This document shows, in pieces, positions 41,612 to 50,752 of a DNA stretch of 64,000 bases. The DNA lies in the NCBI GenBank assembly GCA_947630215.1, contig CANRGX010000001.1, positions 1 through 64,000 of the forward strand. The letters run 5' to 3'. Position numbers and translations under genes: made by a program. Position 1 is the first letter of the stretch. Each line of letters starts with the position of its first letter. The notes beneath the pieces were generated by a model. The model searched no databases. It worked only from the letters and a program-made list of their open reading frames with translations, and was not told the DNA's origin. Source of the stretch: an uncultured Eisenbergiella sp. (GTDB lineage: Bacteria; Bacillota; Clostridia; Lachnospirales; Lachnospiraceae).

Positions 41612-42719
41612 AACAATTCTGGTTCTGGCCAACAGCGACTCCGGTCTGTACGATTTCCGCAGGGAGGTATTGACCGCCCTGATGGAGGAGGGCTATTGCG
41701 TCCATGTGTCGGTGCCGGACACCGGATATGTGGGAAAGATCCGGGCGCTGGGCTGTGTCTGTCACGACACCCAAATGGAGCGGCGGGGCATGAATCCCCA
41801 AAAGGATCTGAAACTGTTCTCCTTCTATCTGCGTCTGATCAAAGAGACAAAGCCGGTGACCGTGCTGACCTATACCATAAAGCCCAACGTTTACGGCGGG
41901 ATCGCCTGCCGCCTGCTTCAAACCCCCTATCTGGCCAATATCACCGGACTGGGGACGACGCTGGAACACGGGGGGCTGTTGCAGAAGCTGATTGTGTTCC
42001 TGTACCGGCAGGGACTCAAAGGAGCTGCCTGCGTCTTTTTCCAGAACCGGCAGAACCGGGACTTTATGGTGGAAAAGGGCTGTGTTTCCCGGAAGGCGCA
42101 GACGGAAATCCTGCCCGGCTCCGGGGTGAATCTGGAGGCGCACAAATTCTGTCCTTATCCGCCGGACGGGGCCGTGCGGTTCCTTTCCGTCATGCGGATC
42201 ATGGAGGATAAGGGGATTGGAGAGCTTCTGACCGCGGCCCGCGCCATCCACGCAGAATATCCGGATGTGATCTTTGAGATACTGGGCGCCTACGAGGAGG
42301 AAACCAGACAGATCTACGAGCCGCAGATCCGGGACTTGCAGGAACAGGGCTTTGTGCGGTATTATGGATATCGGGATGATGTCCCGGCATTTTATGAAAG
42401 CTGCCAGGCCGTGATTCATCCTTCTTATCATGAGGGCATGTCCAACGTGCTGCAGGAAGCGGCGGCGGCGGGCAGGCCGGTGATTGCCAGCAATATCAGC
42501 GGCTGCCGGGAAATATTTGAGGACGGCGTTTCGGGCATCGCCTTTGCGCCCCGGGACGCGGCAGCTCTCTGCGGGGCCATCCGCACGTTTTTATCCCTCT
42601 CTTATGCGGACCGGGTATCCATGGGACGGCGGGCCCGGCTCCATGTGGAACAGGGCTTTGATCGCAGAAACGTGGTAGAGGCCTATCGGAAGGCCGTGCA
42701 AAAAATACGCTCCGAATGA
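41604..42719 (+). CDS. Glycosyltransferase family 4, PglA-like
   Basis: GT-B retaining transferase, 371 residues. It begins ETILVLANSDSGLYDFRREV and continues with YTIKPNVYGGIACRLL, ANITGLGTTLEHGG, PGSGVNLEAHKF and the donor-binding HPSYHEGMSNVLQEAAAAGRPVIAS (E-x7-E type). The N-terminal half resembles PglA/TuaC-like transferases that add the second sugar, often GalNAc, to an undecaprenyl-diphosphate-linked sugar. Placement after the PglC-like enzyme agrees. Its start overlaps the ATP-grasp gene by 8 bp. Confidence 0.9.
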   Translation: MRETILVLANSDSGLYDFRREVLTALMEEGYCVHVSVPDTGYVGKIRALGCVCHDTQMERRGMNPQKDLKLFSFYLRLIKETKPVTVLTYTIKPNVYGGIACRLLQTPYLANITGLGTTLEHGGLLQKLIVFLYRQGLKGAACVFFQNRQNRDFMVEKGCVSRKAQTEILPGSGVNLEAHKFCPYPPDGAVRFLSVMRIMEDKGIGELLTAARAIHAEYPDVIFEILGAYEEETRQIYEPQIRDLQEQGFVRYYGYRDDVPAFYESCQAVIHPSYHEGMSNVLQEAAAAGRPVIASNISGCREIFEDGVSGIAFAPRDAAALCGAIRTFLSLSYADRVSMGRRARLHVEQGFDRRNVVEAYRKAVQKIRSE

Positions 42720-42790
42720 GAGAAAACAAAAGGGCGCGGCAGCGCGAAAAATACCGATTATGCCGCCGGACGGCAGAAAAGAGGATACGT

Positions 42791-44119
42791 ATGGGATTAT
42801 ATGAAGGATTATATGAAAAATTACTGAGCGGAGAAGAAAAACTTTCGCTGGTGGGCCTGGGATACGTGGGAATGCCCATTGCGGTGGCGTTTGCCCGGCG
42901 GATCCGGGTGGTGGGCTTTGATTTGAACCGGCATAAGATTGACCTGTACCGCTCCGGCGTGGATCCCACCCGGGAGGTGGGGGATGAGGTCATCCGGGAC
43001 ACGACGGTGGAATTTACCGCGGACGAGACGAAGCTGCGGGAGGCGAAGTTCCATATCGTGGCCGTGCCCACGCCGGTCAACGACGACAGGACGCCGGATC
43101 TGACGCCGGTGGAGGGGGCCAGCCGGATCCTGGGACGCAATCTGCAAAAGGGCAGCGTGGTGGTGTTTGAGTCCACGGTCTATCCGGGCGTGACGGAGGA
43201 AATCTGCGTGCCGATTCTGGAAAAGGAGTCCGGCCTGACCTGCGGCGTGGATTTTAAGATCGGATATTCGCCCGAACGGATCAACCCCGGCGATAAGGTG
43301 CACCGTCTGGAGACCATTACCAAGATCGTTTCCGGCATGGATCGGGAGACGCTGGACGTGGTGGCGAAGGTCTATGAACTGGTGGTGGAGGCCGGGGTTT
43401 ACCGCGCCCAGTCCATCAAGGTGGCGGAGGCGGCCAAGGTCATCGAAAACAGCCAGCGAGACATCAACATCGCCTTTATGAACGAGCTGTCCATTATCTT
43501 CAATAAAATGGGCATTGACACCAAGAGCGTGCTGGCCGCGGCCGGTACGAAATGGAATTTCCTGAACTTTGCGCCCGGTCTGGTGGGCGGGCACTGCATC
43601 GGCGTGGATCCCTACTATCTGACCTATCGGGCGGAGCAGATGGGCTATCATTCCCAGATTATTCTGGCAGGCCGGCGGATCAATGACGATATGGGGAAAT
43701 ATGTGGCCGAAAACGTGGTCAAGAACCTGATCCGGGCGGATGTGCCGGTGAAATCGGCCCGGGTGGCCATTCTGGGCTTTACCTTTAAGGAAAACTGCCC
43801 GGATACCAGAAATACCAAGGTCATTGATATTGTAAAGGAACTGCGGGAATACGGGATTTCTCCGGTGATTGTGGACGAGACGGCGGATCGGGAGGAGGCC
43901 AGGCAGCTCTACGGCGTGGAGCTTGCCGGATGGAGCAGCGTGCATGAAGTGGACGCGCTGGTTATCGCGGTGGCCCACCGGGAGTTTGCGTCGCTGACCA
44001 GGGATGCCATCGACGCCTGCTTTCGGCCTTCCAATGAGAAGAAGGTGCTGGTGGACGTCAAGGGGATTTTGGACAAATCGCTTTACGAGGACGACTCCTA
44101 TATTTACTGGAGATTATAA
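42791..44119 (+). CDS. UDP-N-acetylhexosamine/UDP-hexose 6-dehydrogenase, TviB/WbpA-like
   Basis: Nucleotide-sugar dehydrogenase, 442 residues, that oxidises C6 twice with NAD. It has the Rossmann motif LVGLGYVGMPIAVAFA, AVPTPVND, ESTVYPGVTEE and YSPERINPGD. The catalytic cysteine is in GGHCIGVDPYYL (Cys269), and LGFTFKENCPDTRNTK is in the C-terminal domain. The YSPERINPGDK form and the 4-epimerase nearby suggest UDP-GlcNAc as substrate (to UDP-GlcNAcA), as for TviB/WbpA. ATG 42791 is preferred; the frame is open to 42716 but without a good ribosome site. Confidence 0.9.
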   Translation: MGLYEGLYEKLLSGEEKLSLVGLGYVGMPIAVAFARRIRVVGFDLNRHKIDLYRSGVDPTREVGDEVIRDTTVEFTADETKLREAKFHIVAVPTPVNDDRTPDLTPVEGASRILGRNLQKGSVVVFESTVYPGVTEEICVPILEKESGLTCGVDFKIGYSPERINPGDKVHRLETITKIVSGMDRETLDVVAKVYELVVEAGVYRAQSIKVAEAAKVIENSQRDINIAFMNELSIIFNKMGIDTKSVLAAAGTKWNFLNFAPGLVGGHCIGVDPYYLTYRAEQMGYHSQIILAGRRINDDMGKYVAENVVKNLIRADVPVKSARVAILGFTFKENCPDTRNTKVIDIVKELREYGISPVIVDETADREEARQLYGVELAGWSSVHEVDALVIAVAHREFASLTRDAIDACFRPSNEKKVLVDVKGILDKSLYEDDSYIYWRL

Positions 44120-44142
44120 AAGCCATCCGCGAGGGGACGGAA

Positions 44143-45528
44143 ATGAGAAATATCAGGACAGAGGCGCGCGGGGAAGGAAAGAAAGCCCTGGCCATCCGGC
44201 AGGGCCCCTGGGCCGCCTATCTGATCCCGGTCCTGTTTTTTACGGGACTGTGGCTTTTCGGCAGGCTGGGCGTCTACAGTGACAGCCAGCAGTATATCGC
44301 CATGCACATCCACAGGGAACCGCTGTATCCGTTTTTCCTGTGGATTTTCCGCGCGCTTCTGGGAGAGGGGCGGTATCTGGAGGCAGTACGCTTTTTTCAG
44401 AATCTTCTGACCTGTCTTTCCGTCTGCTGCCTGACGGCCTGCCTGCGCCGGGAATTTCGGACGGGCCGCATTCTGACGTTGTTGTTTTCCCTGCTTTTGC
44501 TGGCGCCGCATATCATTACGCCCTTTTTTTCCGTCACCCGGCTGGTATTTTCCAACGGTATTCTAAGCGAAGCGCTGGGGCTTCCGCTTTTTTATCTGTT
44601 CCTGTCTTCCTGCGTGCCGATGCTTCTTAGGCGCAGCAAAAAAAGCGCGGCGGCCGCGCTGGGATACGCCCTGCTGCTGTCGCTGACCCGGGGGCAGATG
44701 ATGGCGGTTTTGCTGCTGTGGGCCGTGACGGCGGGTTTCTTATGTCTGACCGGGAAGCGCCGTGGGCAGGCCGTTTTGGTGCTGGCCGCCGTTTTGCTGG
44801 CCTTTGGCTGCCGGACCGTGCTGGTGCGGGGCTACAACCGGGTCTTTAATGGGTACTGGATGGACAATACCTTCGGCAGCGTGAGTTTTTTGGCGAATGT
44901 GCTCTATGCCGCGGATGAACAGGACGGGGAACGCATACAGGACGAGGAGGCACGGGCCTATTTTGACCTTTCCTTCGGACTGGCCATGGAGCGGGGCGCC
45001 AATTACCGCGAGGCGCCCAAGGGGCTTTTGAACCGGGCGGCCCATCTGGAACAGTGGCACGATGAACTGAAATTTAAAATCATAGAGGAGCCCTGGCGGC
45101 AGATTCACGACGAGGCCGGATTTCAGGACTATATTTTGGAAAATGTGGAACAGGACAGGATTGCGGCGACAATAACCAAAAGCCTGCTTCCTGCCGTGCT
45201 GGGACGGTGGCTGTACGATTATCTGGCCCTGTCCGTCTGCGGCCTGATCCGCACCGCAGCGGTGGTGCACCCGCTGTTGAACTGGTATGTCCTGTTTTTC
45301 TATCTGTTTCTTCTGGCGGGGGCCGGCTTTTTGTTCCGAAAGGACGCAGGAAGCGCAGCCGCAAGGTTTGCCGCTTTTTCGCTGCTTACGGCGGCGGCCA
45401 ATGTCTATTCTACTTCCCTGGTGATCATGTGCCTGTCCCGCTATATGCTTTACGCGTTCCCTTTTCTCTATATCGCGGCCCTGCTGCTGATCCGGGAACT
45501 GTTTCGGACGCGGCAAAAGGGCGGATGA
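44143..45528 (+). CDS. GT-C-like integral membrane protein
   Basis: A 461-residue membrane protein with about ten helices. The first outer loop reads GVYSDSQQYIAMHIHREPLYPFFLW (about residues 44-68 in part): an Asp-containing segment followed by REPLYP, as in GT39/PMT-like GT-C transferases. A soluble loop spans about residues 245-335. It is 23 bp after the dehydrogenase gene, with GAGGGGACGG before the ATG. The family is not recognised exactly. Confidence 0.65.
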   Translation: MRNIRTEARGEGKKALAIRQGPWAAYLIPVLFFTGLWLFGRLGVYSDSQQYIAMHIHREPLYPFFLWIFRALLGEGRYLEAVRFFQNLLTCLSVCCLTACLRREFRTGRILTLLFSLLLLAPHIITPFFSVTRLVFSNGILSEALGLPLFYLFLSSCVPMLLRRSKKSAAAALGYALLLSLTRGQMMAVLLLWAVTAGFLCLTGKRRGQAVLVLAAVLLAFGCRTVLVRGYNRVFNGYWMDNTFGSVSFLANVLYAADEQDGERIQDEEARAYFDLSFGLAMERGANYREAPKGLLNRAAHLEQWHDELKFKIIEEPWRQIHDEAGFQDYILENVEQDRIAATITKSLLPAVLGRWLYDYLALSVCGLIRTAAVVHPLLNWYVLFFYLFLLAGAGFLFRKDAGSAAARFAAFSLLTAAANVYSTSLVIMCLSRYMLYAFPFLYIAALLLIRELFRTRQKGG

Positions 45529-45556
45529 ATTTTTGATTAAGATTCCATGAATGCGG

Positions 45557-45585
45557 TTGCGTTTCGGAAAAAACAGGGATATACT
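45557..45585 (+). promoter_or_regulatory. Promoter before the SGNH lipoprotein gene
   Basis: TTGCGT (45557-45562), 17-bp spacer, TATACT (45580-45585), about 50 bp upstream of the start codon in the 110-bp gap after the GT-C-like gene. It would let the last two genes of this block be expressed separately from the long upstream operon. Confidence 0.55.
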
Positions 45586-45638
45586 CTAAACGGAAAAAAG
45601 AACAGGGCATTCCTGGAAAAAGGAAACGGGGTGTGGAA

Positions 45639-46730
45639 ATGAAACGGATGCCAAAATTTTTGTGCAGCCTGGGACTGACTGCGGCGGCGCTCTTGGGAAC
45701 TGTATGCTCCGGCTGCGCCCAGACCGGTGATTATACGGAAGAAATCAGGGAATATCAGGCGAAGCTGGAATCCCTTGCGGCGGAAAACGAGGGACTGCGG
45801 GCACAGCTTGAGGAGCTTACCGCCGGGCAGGAACCGCTGGAGGAGAGCCTGCAGGAGACACAGATAATTTCGGAGGAGAGTACAGCAGAGGAAGAATCCG
45901 GTGCGGGATTGGATGGACAGGATGCGCAGCCGGAGGAGACGGCGGATGACAGTTCGCAGGCCGGAGAGGAGGACGCGTTGGCGCACAGCTATCAGATTCT
46001 GGTGCTGGGCGACAGCATCTGGGGCAATTACCGCGACAATACCGGCGTGACCGTAAAGGTGGATCAATACCTGGGACAGCTGGGATACAGCGCGAAAATT
46101 TATAACGCCGCCATCGGCGGCACCCGGGCCACTATCGATCCGGAGGACAGTCCGTATACCTTTGGCCCGGCCAGCGAAAACTCTCTGCTGAAAATGATTT
46201 CCATTCTGGACGGCAAGACGGATGTGGGCCTGCTGGAGGGAAAGCCGGCCTATGAGGATATGCAGCGCGCCCTGGAAAATAAGGAAGAAATCAACGTAGT
46301 GATCGTGGCTTACGGGATGAATGATTTTCTCAGCCAGGTACCGATCAACAGTTCCGATATGCCCTGGACGGGATTCGGCACGGCGCTTTCCCTCGGGGTG
46401 GACAGCATCAAACGGATTTTCCCTCAGGCGAAGGTGCTGATTGTGGCGCCCTCCTATGCGTCCTATTTTTCCGTTCCGGTTTCCAATATGGGGGAGAAGG
46501 CGCTGTATAATTATGCCAGCGTGGCCTGCGATGTGGCCAGGGGGGAGCAGACCCTGTGCGTAGATGCCTACAATAATTTGGGTATCGATATGTATAATTC
46601 GGATCAGTATCTGGAGGACGGCGTGCATTTAAACGAGGCGGGCCGGGATCTGTATGCCCGGGCAGTGGTCGGCGCCCTGCTTTACGCACAGCCGGGTCAG
46701 ATATCGGGCAATGCGATGGAAATAGACTGA
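45639..46730 (+). CDS. SGNH/GDSL hydrolase-family lipoprotein
   Basis: Secreted or membrane-anchored esterase-type protein, about 363 residues. A signal peptide (residues 1-22) ends in VCSGC, an imperfect lipobox with Cys at -3. Residues about 30-55 look coiled-coil, and 55-115 form an acidic, Glu-rich low-complexity linker. The hydrolase domain has block I VLGDSIWGN, block III GMND and block V EDGVHLNEAG, so Ser, Gly, Asn and Asp-His are all present. It probably removes or adds acyl groups on the surface glycan. GTG 45633 two codons upstream is an alternative start. Confidence 0.85.
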   Translation: MKRMPKFLCSLGLTAAALLGTVCSGCAQTGDYTEEIREYQAKLESLAAENEGLRAQLEELTAGQEPLEESLQETQIISEESTAEEESGAGLDGQDAQPEETADDSSQAGEEDALAHSYQILVLGDSIWGNYRDNTGVTVKVDQYLGQLGYSAKIYNAAIGGTRATIDPEDSPYTFGPASENSLLKMISILDGKTDVGLLEGKPAYEDMQRALENKEEINVVIVAYGMNDFLSQVPINSSDMPWTGFGTALSLGVDSIKRIFPQAKVLIVAPSYASYFSVPVSNMGEKALYNYASVACDVARGEQTLCVDAYNNLGIDMYNSDQYLEDGVHLNEAGRDLYARAVVGALLYAQPGQISGNAMEID

Positions 46731-46745
46731 GAACAGGAGAAAAAT

Positions 46746-47720
46746 ATGGGATATCAGCATCTGACTTTTGACAGGGACAGCGTTTTTCTGGTGACGGGAG
46801 GCGCGGGATTTATCGGATCCAATCTGTGCGAGGCCATTCTGAATATGGGGTACCGGGTGCGCTGTCTGGACGATCTTTCCACAGGCAGCCAGGCGCATGT
46901 GGATATGTTCCGGGATCATCCCAATTATACTTTTATCAAAGGGGATATCAAGGACCTGGACACCTGTATGACAGCCTGCGAGGGCGTGGACTACGTGCTC
47001 AATCAGGCGGCCTGGGGCAGCGTGCCGCGCAGCATAGAGATGCCGGTGTTCTATGCGTACAACAACATCATCGGCACGCTCAATATGATGGAGGCGGCGC
47101 GGCAGTGCAAGGTGAAGAAATTCGTCTATGCTTCCAGCTCCTCCGTTTACGGGGATCATCCCGGTCTGCCCAAACGGGAAGGAACGGAAGGAAATCTGCT
47201 GTCTCCTTATGCGCTGACCAAACGCGCCGATGAGGAGTTTGGCAGGCTCTATAAGGAGCTGTATGGGCTGGACACCTACGGGATGCGCTATTTCAACGTC
47301 TTTGGCAGGCGGCAGAACCCGGAGGGGATGTACGCGGCCGTGATTCCCAAGTTTTTGAAGCTGCTGCTCAACGGGGAGGCGCCCACCATCAACGGAGACG
47401 GCAGGCAGTCCCGGGATTTTACGTATATCGATAATGTGATTGAGGCGAACCTAAAGGCCTGCCTGGCCCCGGGGGAGGCGGCCGGAAAGGCTTACAATAT
47501 CGGTTCGGGCGGCCGGATCTATCTGATCGATCTGTATCATACCCTGTGCGACGCTCTGGGCGTTTCTATCGAGCCTGTCTTCGGCCCGCCCAGAAAAGGG
47601 GACATCCGGGATTCCAACGCCGATATCAGCCGCGCCAGACAGCTTCTGGGTTACGATCCGGAATATGATTTTGAAAAAGGGATCCAACTTGCCATTGACT
47701 GGTATAAGGAAAATCTGTAA
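46746..47720 (+). CDS. UDP-N-acetylglucosamine/uronate 4-epimerase, TviC/WbpP-like
   Basis: Extended SDR, 324 residues. It has VTGGAGFIGSNLCEAIL, NQAAWGSVPRSIEMP (a TviC/WbpP-like signature), SSSSVYGD, the catalytic YALTK, RYFNVFGRRQNPEGMYAAVIP and GDGRQSRDFTYIDNV. WbpP and TviC interconvert UDP-GlcNAc/GlcNAcA and the galacto forms. With the TviB-like dehydrogenase four genes upstream it should give UDP-GalNAcA. It is the last gene before a strong terminator. Confidence 0.92.
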   Translation: MGYQHLTFDRDSVFLVTGGAGFIGSNLCEAILNMGYRVRCLDDLSTGSQAHVDMFRDHPNYTFIKGDIKDLDTCMTACEGVDYVLNQAAWGSVPRSIEMPVFYAYNNIIGTLNMMEAARQCKVKKFVYASSSSVYGDHPGLPKREGTEGNLLSPYALTKRADEEFGRLYKELYGLDTYGMRYFNVFGRRQNPEGMYAAVIPKFLKLLLNGEAPTINGDGRQSRDFTYIDNVIEANLKACLAPGEAAGKAYNIGSGGRIYLIDLYHTLCDALGVSIEPVFGPPRKGDIRDSNADISRARQLLGYDPEYDFEKGIQLAIDWYKENL

Positions 47721-47749
47721 AATAGAATTGACTACGAGCCGGGCACATC

Positions 47750-47802
47750 AAAAACCCGAGGGCCGGCGGCAAGCATGCTTGTCGGCCGGCCTTCGGGTTT
47801 TT
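47750..47802 (+). terminator. Strong rho-independent terminator closing the glycan block
   Basis: Hairpin AAAAACCCGAGGGCCGG ... CCGGCCTTCGGGTTTTT with a stem of over 15 bp and a flanking A-run and T-run, so it may also work from the other side. It separates the epimerase gene from the formyltransferase gene. Confidence 0.9.
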
Positions 47803-47860
47803 GGATGTATACCGCTGCAGCCGCCCGATGAAAAATACGGTATCAGGAACGGAGAAAACC

Positions 47861-48781
47861 ATGCACTATAGAATTGTTTTATTCGGAGTGAAAGATACTA
47901 CCGCTGCTATCGCATCCTATATTCAGGACAACCTTTGTCCGGTGGATCTGCTGGTGACGATCCATCCGGAGGTGCTTTCCAAAAATCAGGTGTCCGGCTA
48001 TCAGAGCCTGTCTTTTCTGACAGAACGTTACGGCACGCAGATTTTTGAGACACGTTCATACGGCCTAAAGGATGAGGAGACCCGGCGTTTTTTTGAAGAA
48101 AACACTTTTGAACTGGGTATTTCCATGGGATGGCAGAGGCTGATACCGGCCGGTGTACTGGAACGGTTCCGGTACGGGGTATTCGGCTTTCACGGCAATT
48201 GCGGTTATTTACCGTTCGGACGGGGCCGTTCCCCTCTGAACTGGTCGATCATCAAAGGGGATACCCGTTTTATCCTGAATCTGTTCCGGTACGATGAAAA
48301 GGCGGACAGTCCCAATATTTTTGCAAATGAGATGTGCGCCATCACCCCCTATGATACCGTGCGCACCATGCAGTACAAAAATATGATGGTAAGCAAAAGA
48401 CTCATTGCAAAGCTGATTGAGGCTTACCGGGAAGGAAATATCAGCGTGAACCGCAATTCCCGGGATTTTGACAGTTGGTACGGGAAACGGACGGCGGAAG
48501 ACGGAAAACTGGATTTTCATGAACGTACCCGGGATCTTTACAATCTTATCCGCGGTGTGACGCGGCCTTTCCCGGGAGCCTTCTGCAGCTGCAAGGGAGA
48601 ACGGATGACGGTATGGCGCGCCCATCCTTTTGATGAAATTCTGGATCTTTCCATGTATGCGCCGGGAGAAATCGTTGATATTTATGATAATATGCTGATT
48701 GTGCGAACTGTGGACGGCTCTCTTTTGATAGAGGAATATGAATGCGCGCTCCGTCCTGAGGCCGGCACGGTGCTGGAATGA
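47861..48781 (+). CDS. Formyltransferase-family protein (sugar N-formyltransferase-like)
   Basis: A 306-residue protein with the methionyl-tRNA formyltransferase/GART fold. It has GISMGWQRLIPAGVLERF, then GFHGNCGYLPFGRGRSPLNW, which contains the catalytic His and the GRGRSP loop. A later YDEKADSPNIF is where the usual Asp (DxGDI) sits. The conserved Asn two residues before His is Gly here. Such proteins transfer formyl from N10-formyl-tetrahydrofolate to amino sugars; the aminotransferases in the window could provide the amine. The start at 47861 is set by GGAACGGAG. Base composition looks less GC-rich than in upstream genes. Confidence 0.75.
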   Translation: MHYRIVLFGVKDTTAAIASYIQDNLCPVDLLVTIHPEVLSKNQVSGYQSLSFLTERYGTQIFETRSYGLKDEETRRFFEENTFELGISMGWQRLIPAGVLERFRYGVFGFHGNCGYLPFGRGRSPLNWSIIKGDTRFILNLFRYDEKADSPNIFANEMCAITPYDTVRTMQYKNMMVSKRLIAKLIEAYREGNISVNRNSRDFDSWYGKRTAEDGKLDFHERTRDLYNLIRGVTRPFPGAFCSCKGERMTVWRAHPFDEILDLSMYAPGEIVDIYDNMLIVRTVDGSLLIEEYECALRPEAGTVLE

Positions 48782-48817
48782 TCAGACGTACGACCGTGCG
48801 GATGCGTGGAGGAAAAG

Positions 48818-49558
48818 ATGAAGGTAACGGTGAGAATGGATGACATTACGCCGGACATGGACTGGGAGAGTTTTGAGGCGTTTGAGCGTATGTTTGAACG
48901 CTATGGGATCCGTCCGCTTCTGGGGATCGTGCCGGAGAATCGGGACAAAACGCTGTCGGTTTCCCCGGCCCGGGAGGATTTCTGGGAGAAGATGCGCACC
49001 CTTGAGCAAAAGGGATGGAATCTGGCCATGCATGGCTGCCACCATCTTTACCGGACAAAGAAAGGCGGCGTTTTTCCGCTGAACTGCCGTTCGGAGTTCG
49101 CGGGGGTTTCAGAACAGGAGCAGGAAAGACTGATACAGACCGGACGGCGGATCCTGGAAGACCATGGGATTCGCCCGGTCATTTTTATGGCGCCGGGACA
49201 TACCTTTGATCGGCGTACGGTACAGATTCTGCGCCGGAACGGGTTTTCTTATATGACGGACGGATACGGAAGGAAACCGTACCGCAGATGGGACATGACT
49301 TTTCTTCCTATTTCTTTTTTGCGGAGCCGGCTGTTCAGAAAGAAAGACGGGATTACCACGCTGGTGATACACTGTAACCGCTGCACACCGCAGGAACTGG
49401 AAGAATATGAGAGGATGTTCCAAGTACACCGGGAGGCGTTTGTGCCCTATGAGACTTATTTGCGGCAGCCTGCAAGAAAGCGGTTCTGGGGAGCAGGCAC
49501 GGCAGAATATGCGATGGCGGCAGGAAAGCGCCTGGCAGCGGGACTTTTCAGAAAATAG
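48818..49558 (+). CDS. DUF2334/NodB-like polysaccharide deacetylase-family protein
   Basis: A 246-residue NodB-barrel protein without signal peptide. The first metal motif is VTVRMDDITPDMDW (double Asp), and the second MHGCHH (about residue 68-73) has the paired histidines; MAPGHTFD follows. This combination fits the DUF2334 group. It may deacetylate a sugar on the cytoplasmic side. TGGAGG lies 5 bp before ATG 48818; a GTG 12 bp upstream is a weaker start. Confidence 0.78.
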   Translation: MKVTVRMDDITPDMDWESFEAFERMFERYGIRPLLGIVPENRDKTLSVSPAREDFWEKMRTLEQKGWNLAMHGCHHLYRTKKGGVFPLNCRSEFAGVSEQEQERLIQTGRRILEDHGIRPVIFMAPGHTFDRRTVQILRRNGFSYMTDGYGRKPYRRWDMTFLPISFLRSRLFRKKDGITTLVIHCNRCTPQELEEYERMFQVHREAFVPYETYLRQPARKRFWGAGTAEYAMAAGKRLAAGLFRK

Positions 49559-49573
49559 ACAGAGAGGAAAGAG

Positions 49574-50752
49574 ATGGGAGAACCGATTCGCGTTTTGCAG
49601 GTGTTGGGAACCACAGATTTGGGCGGGGCGGAGAGCCGCGTCATGGACTTATACCGGAATATGGATCGGGAACGGGTACAGTTTGACTTTGCGGTGCATA
49701 CGGAGAAAAAGGGCTTTTTTGACGAAGAAATTGAAACGATGGGCGGACGGATATACCGGATGCCCCGCTTTTTGGTTTATAATTGGTATGCTTACCGGAA
49801 GGCCTGGAAGCTCTTTTTTTCGGAGCATCCGGACTATGCCTGCGTACATGGGCATATGACCAGTACGGCAGCCATTTATCTGCCTCAGGCAAGCGCCGCA
49901 GGGGTTCCCAGGACTGTGGCACATGCCAGAAGCGCGGGAGTGGACAGCGGGATCAAGGGAGTGCTGACCAGGCTGCTGCGCCGTTCGCTCTATAAAAAGA
50001 CGGAGTATTGTCTGGCGGCGTCTGCGCTTGCGGGCGAAGCGGTTTTTGGCAGGTATGCGGCGGCGCAGGGTATCGTTCATGTGGTCCCCAATGCCGTCCA
50101 GCTTCAGAAATATGAGTACGATCCGGACAAGCGGGCCGAGATGAGAGCGAGGCTTTCCCTGGAGGGAAAATTTGCGGTGGGCCATGTGGGACGGTTCAGT
50201 CCGATGAAAAACCATGGCTTTTTGCTGGAGGTATTTCGCGCCGTCTGTGATCGACGTCCGGAAAGCGTTTTGCTTTTGCTGGGTACGGGCAGCGGCATAC
50301 AGGAGGCAAAGCAGAAAGCGCAGGCGCTGGGCATTGCGGAACGGGTGCTTTTTTTGGGGCAGAAAGGAAACGTCCAGGACTATTATCAGGCGATGGATTT
50401 CTTTTTGTTCCCTTCTCTGTATGAAGGACTTCCGGGCACAGTGCTGGAGGCGCAGGCCGCAGGACTGCCCTGCCTGCTTTCCGATACGATAACGCGGGAG
50501 GTGGGTGTGACCGATCTGGTGACTTATAAAAGCTTGTCGGACGGCCCGCAGGCCTGGGCCGAAGAAGTGTTGAATACCGTATGCGCCGGGGCGGCTGATT
50601 TGGAAAACGGGGAGGAGAGATGGGAGGAAAACAGGAGAACCCGCCTGCCCCAGCTGCGCAGAGCAGGTTTTGACGCGGCGGCGCAGGCAGCACGCTGGAT
50701 GGATTTCTATGAAAAGGGGGATCCGATATGGGAAAAAGAAAACTGCTGCTGA
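49574..50752 (+). CDS. Glycosyltransferase family 4, EpsF-like
   Basis: GT-B transferase, 392 residues. The acceptor half begins RVLQVLGTTDLGGAESRVMDLY and has CVHGHMTSTAAIYLPQ. The donor half has GHVGRFSPMKNHGFLLEVF, LLGTGSG and FPSLYEGLPGTVLEAQAAGLP with the E-x7-E pair. GAESR at the start is typical of EpsF/CapM-like enzymes. It overlaps the next GT4 gene by 25 bp, the first of several GT4 genes in this block. Confidence 0.9.
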   Translation: MGEPIRVLQVLGTTDLGGAESRVMDLYRNMDRERVQFDFAVHTEKKGFFDEEIETMGGRIYRMPRFLVYNWYAYRKAWKLFFSEHPDYACVHGHMTSTAAIYLPQASAAGVPRTVAHARSAGVDSGIKGVLTRLLRRSLYKKTEYCLAASALAGEAVFGRYAAAQGIVHVVPNAVQLQKYEYDPDKRAEMRARLSLEGKFAVGHVGRFSPMKNHGFLLEVFRAVCDRRPESVLLLLGTGSGIQEAKQKAQALGIAERVLFLGQKGNVQDYYQAMDFFLFPSLYEGLPGTVLEAQAAGLPCLLSDTITREVGVTDLVTYKSLSDGPQAWAEEVLNTVCAGAADLENGEERWEENRRTRLPQLRRAGFDAAAQAARWMDFYEKGDPIWEKENCC

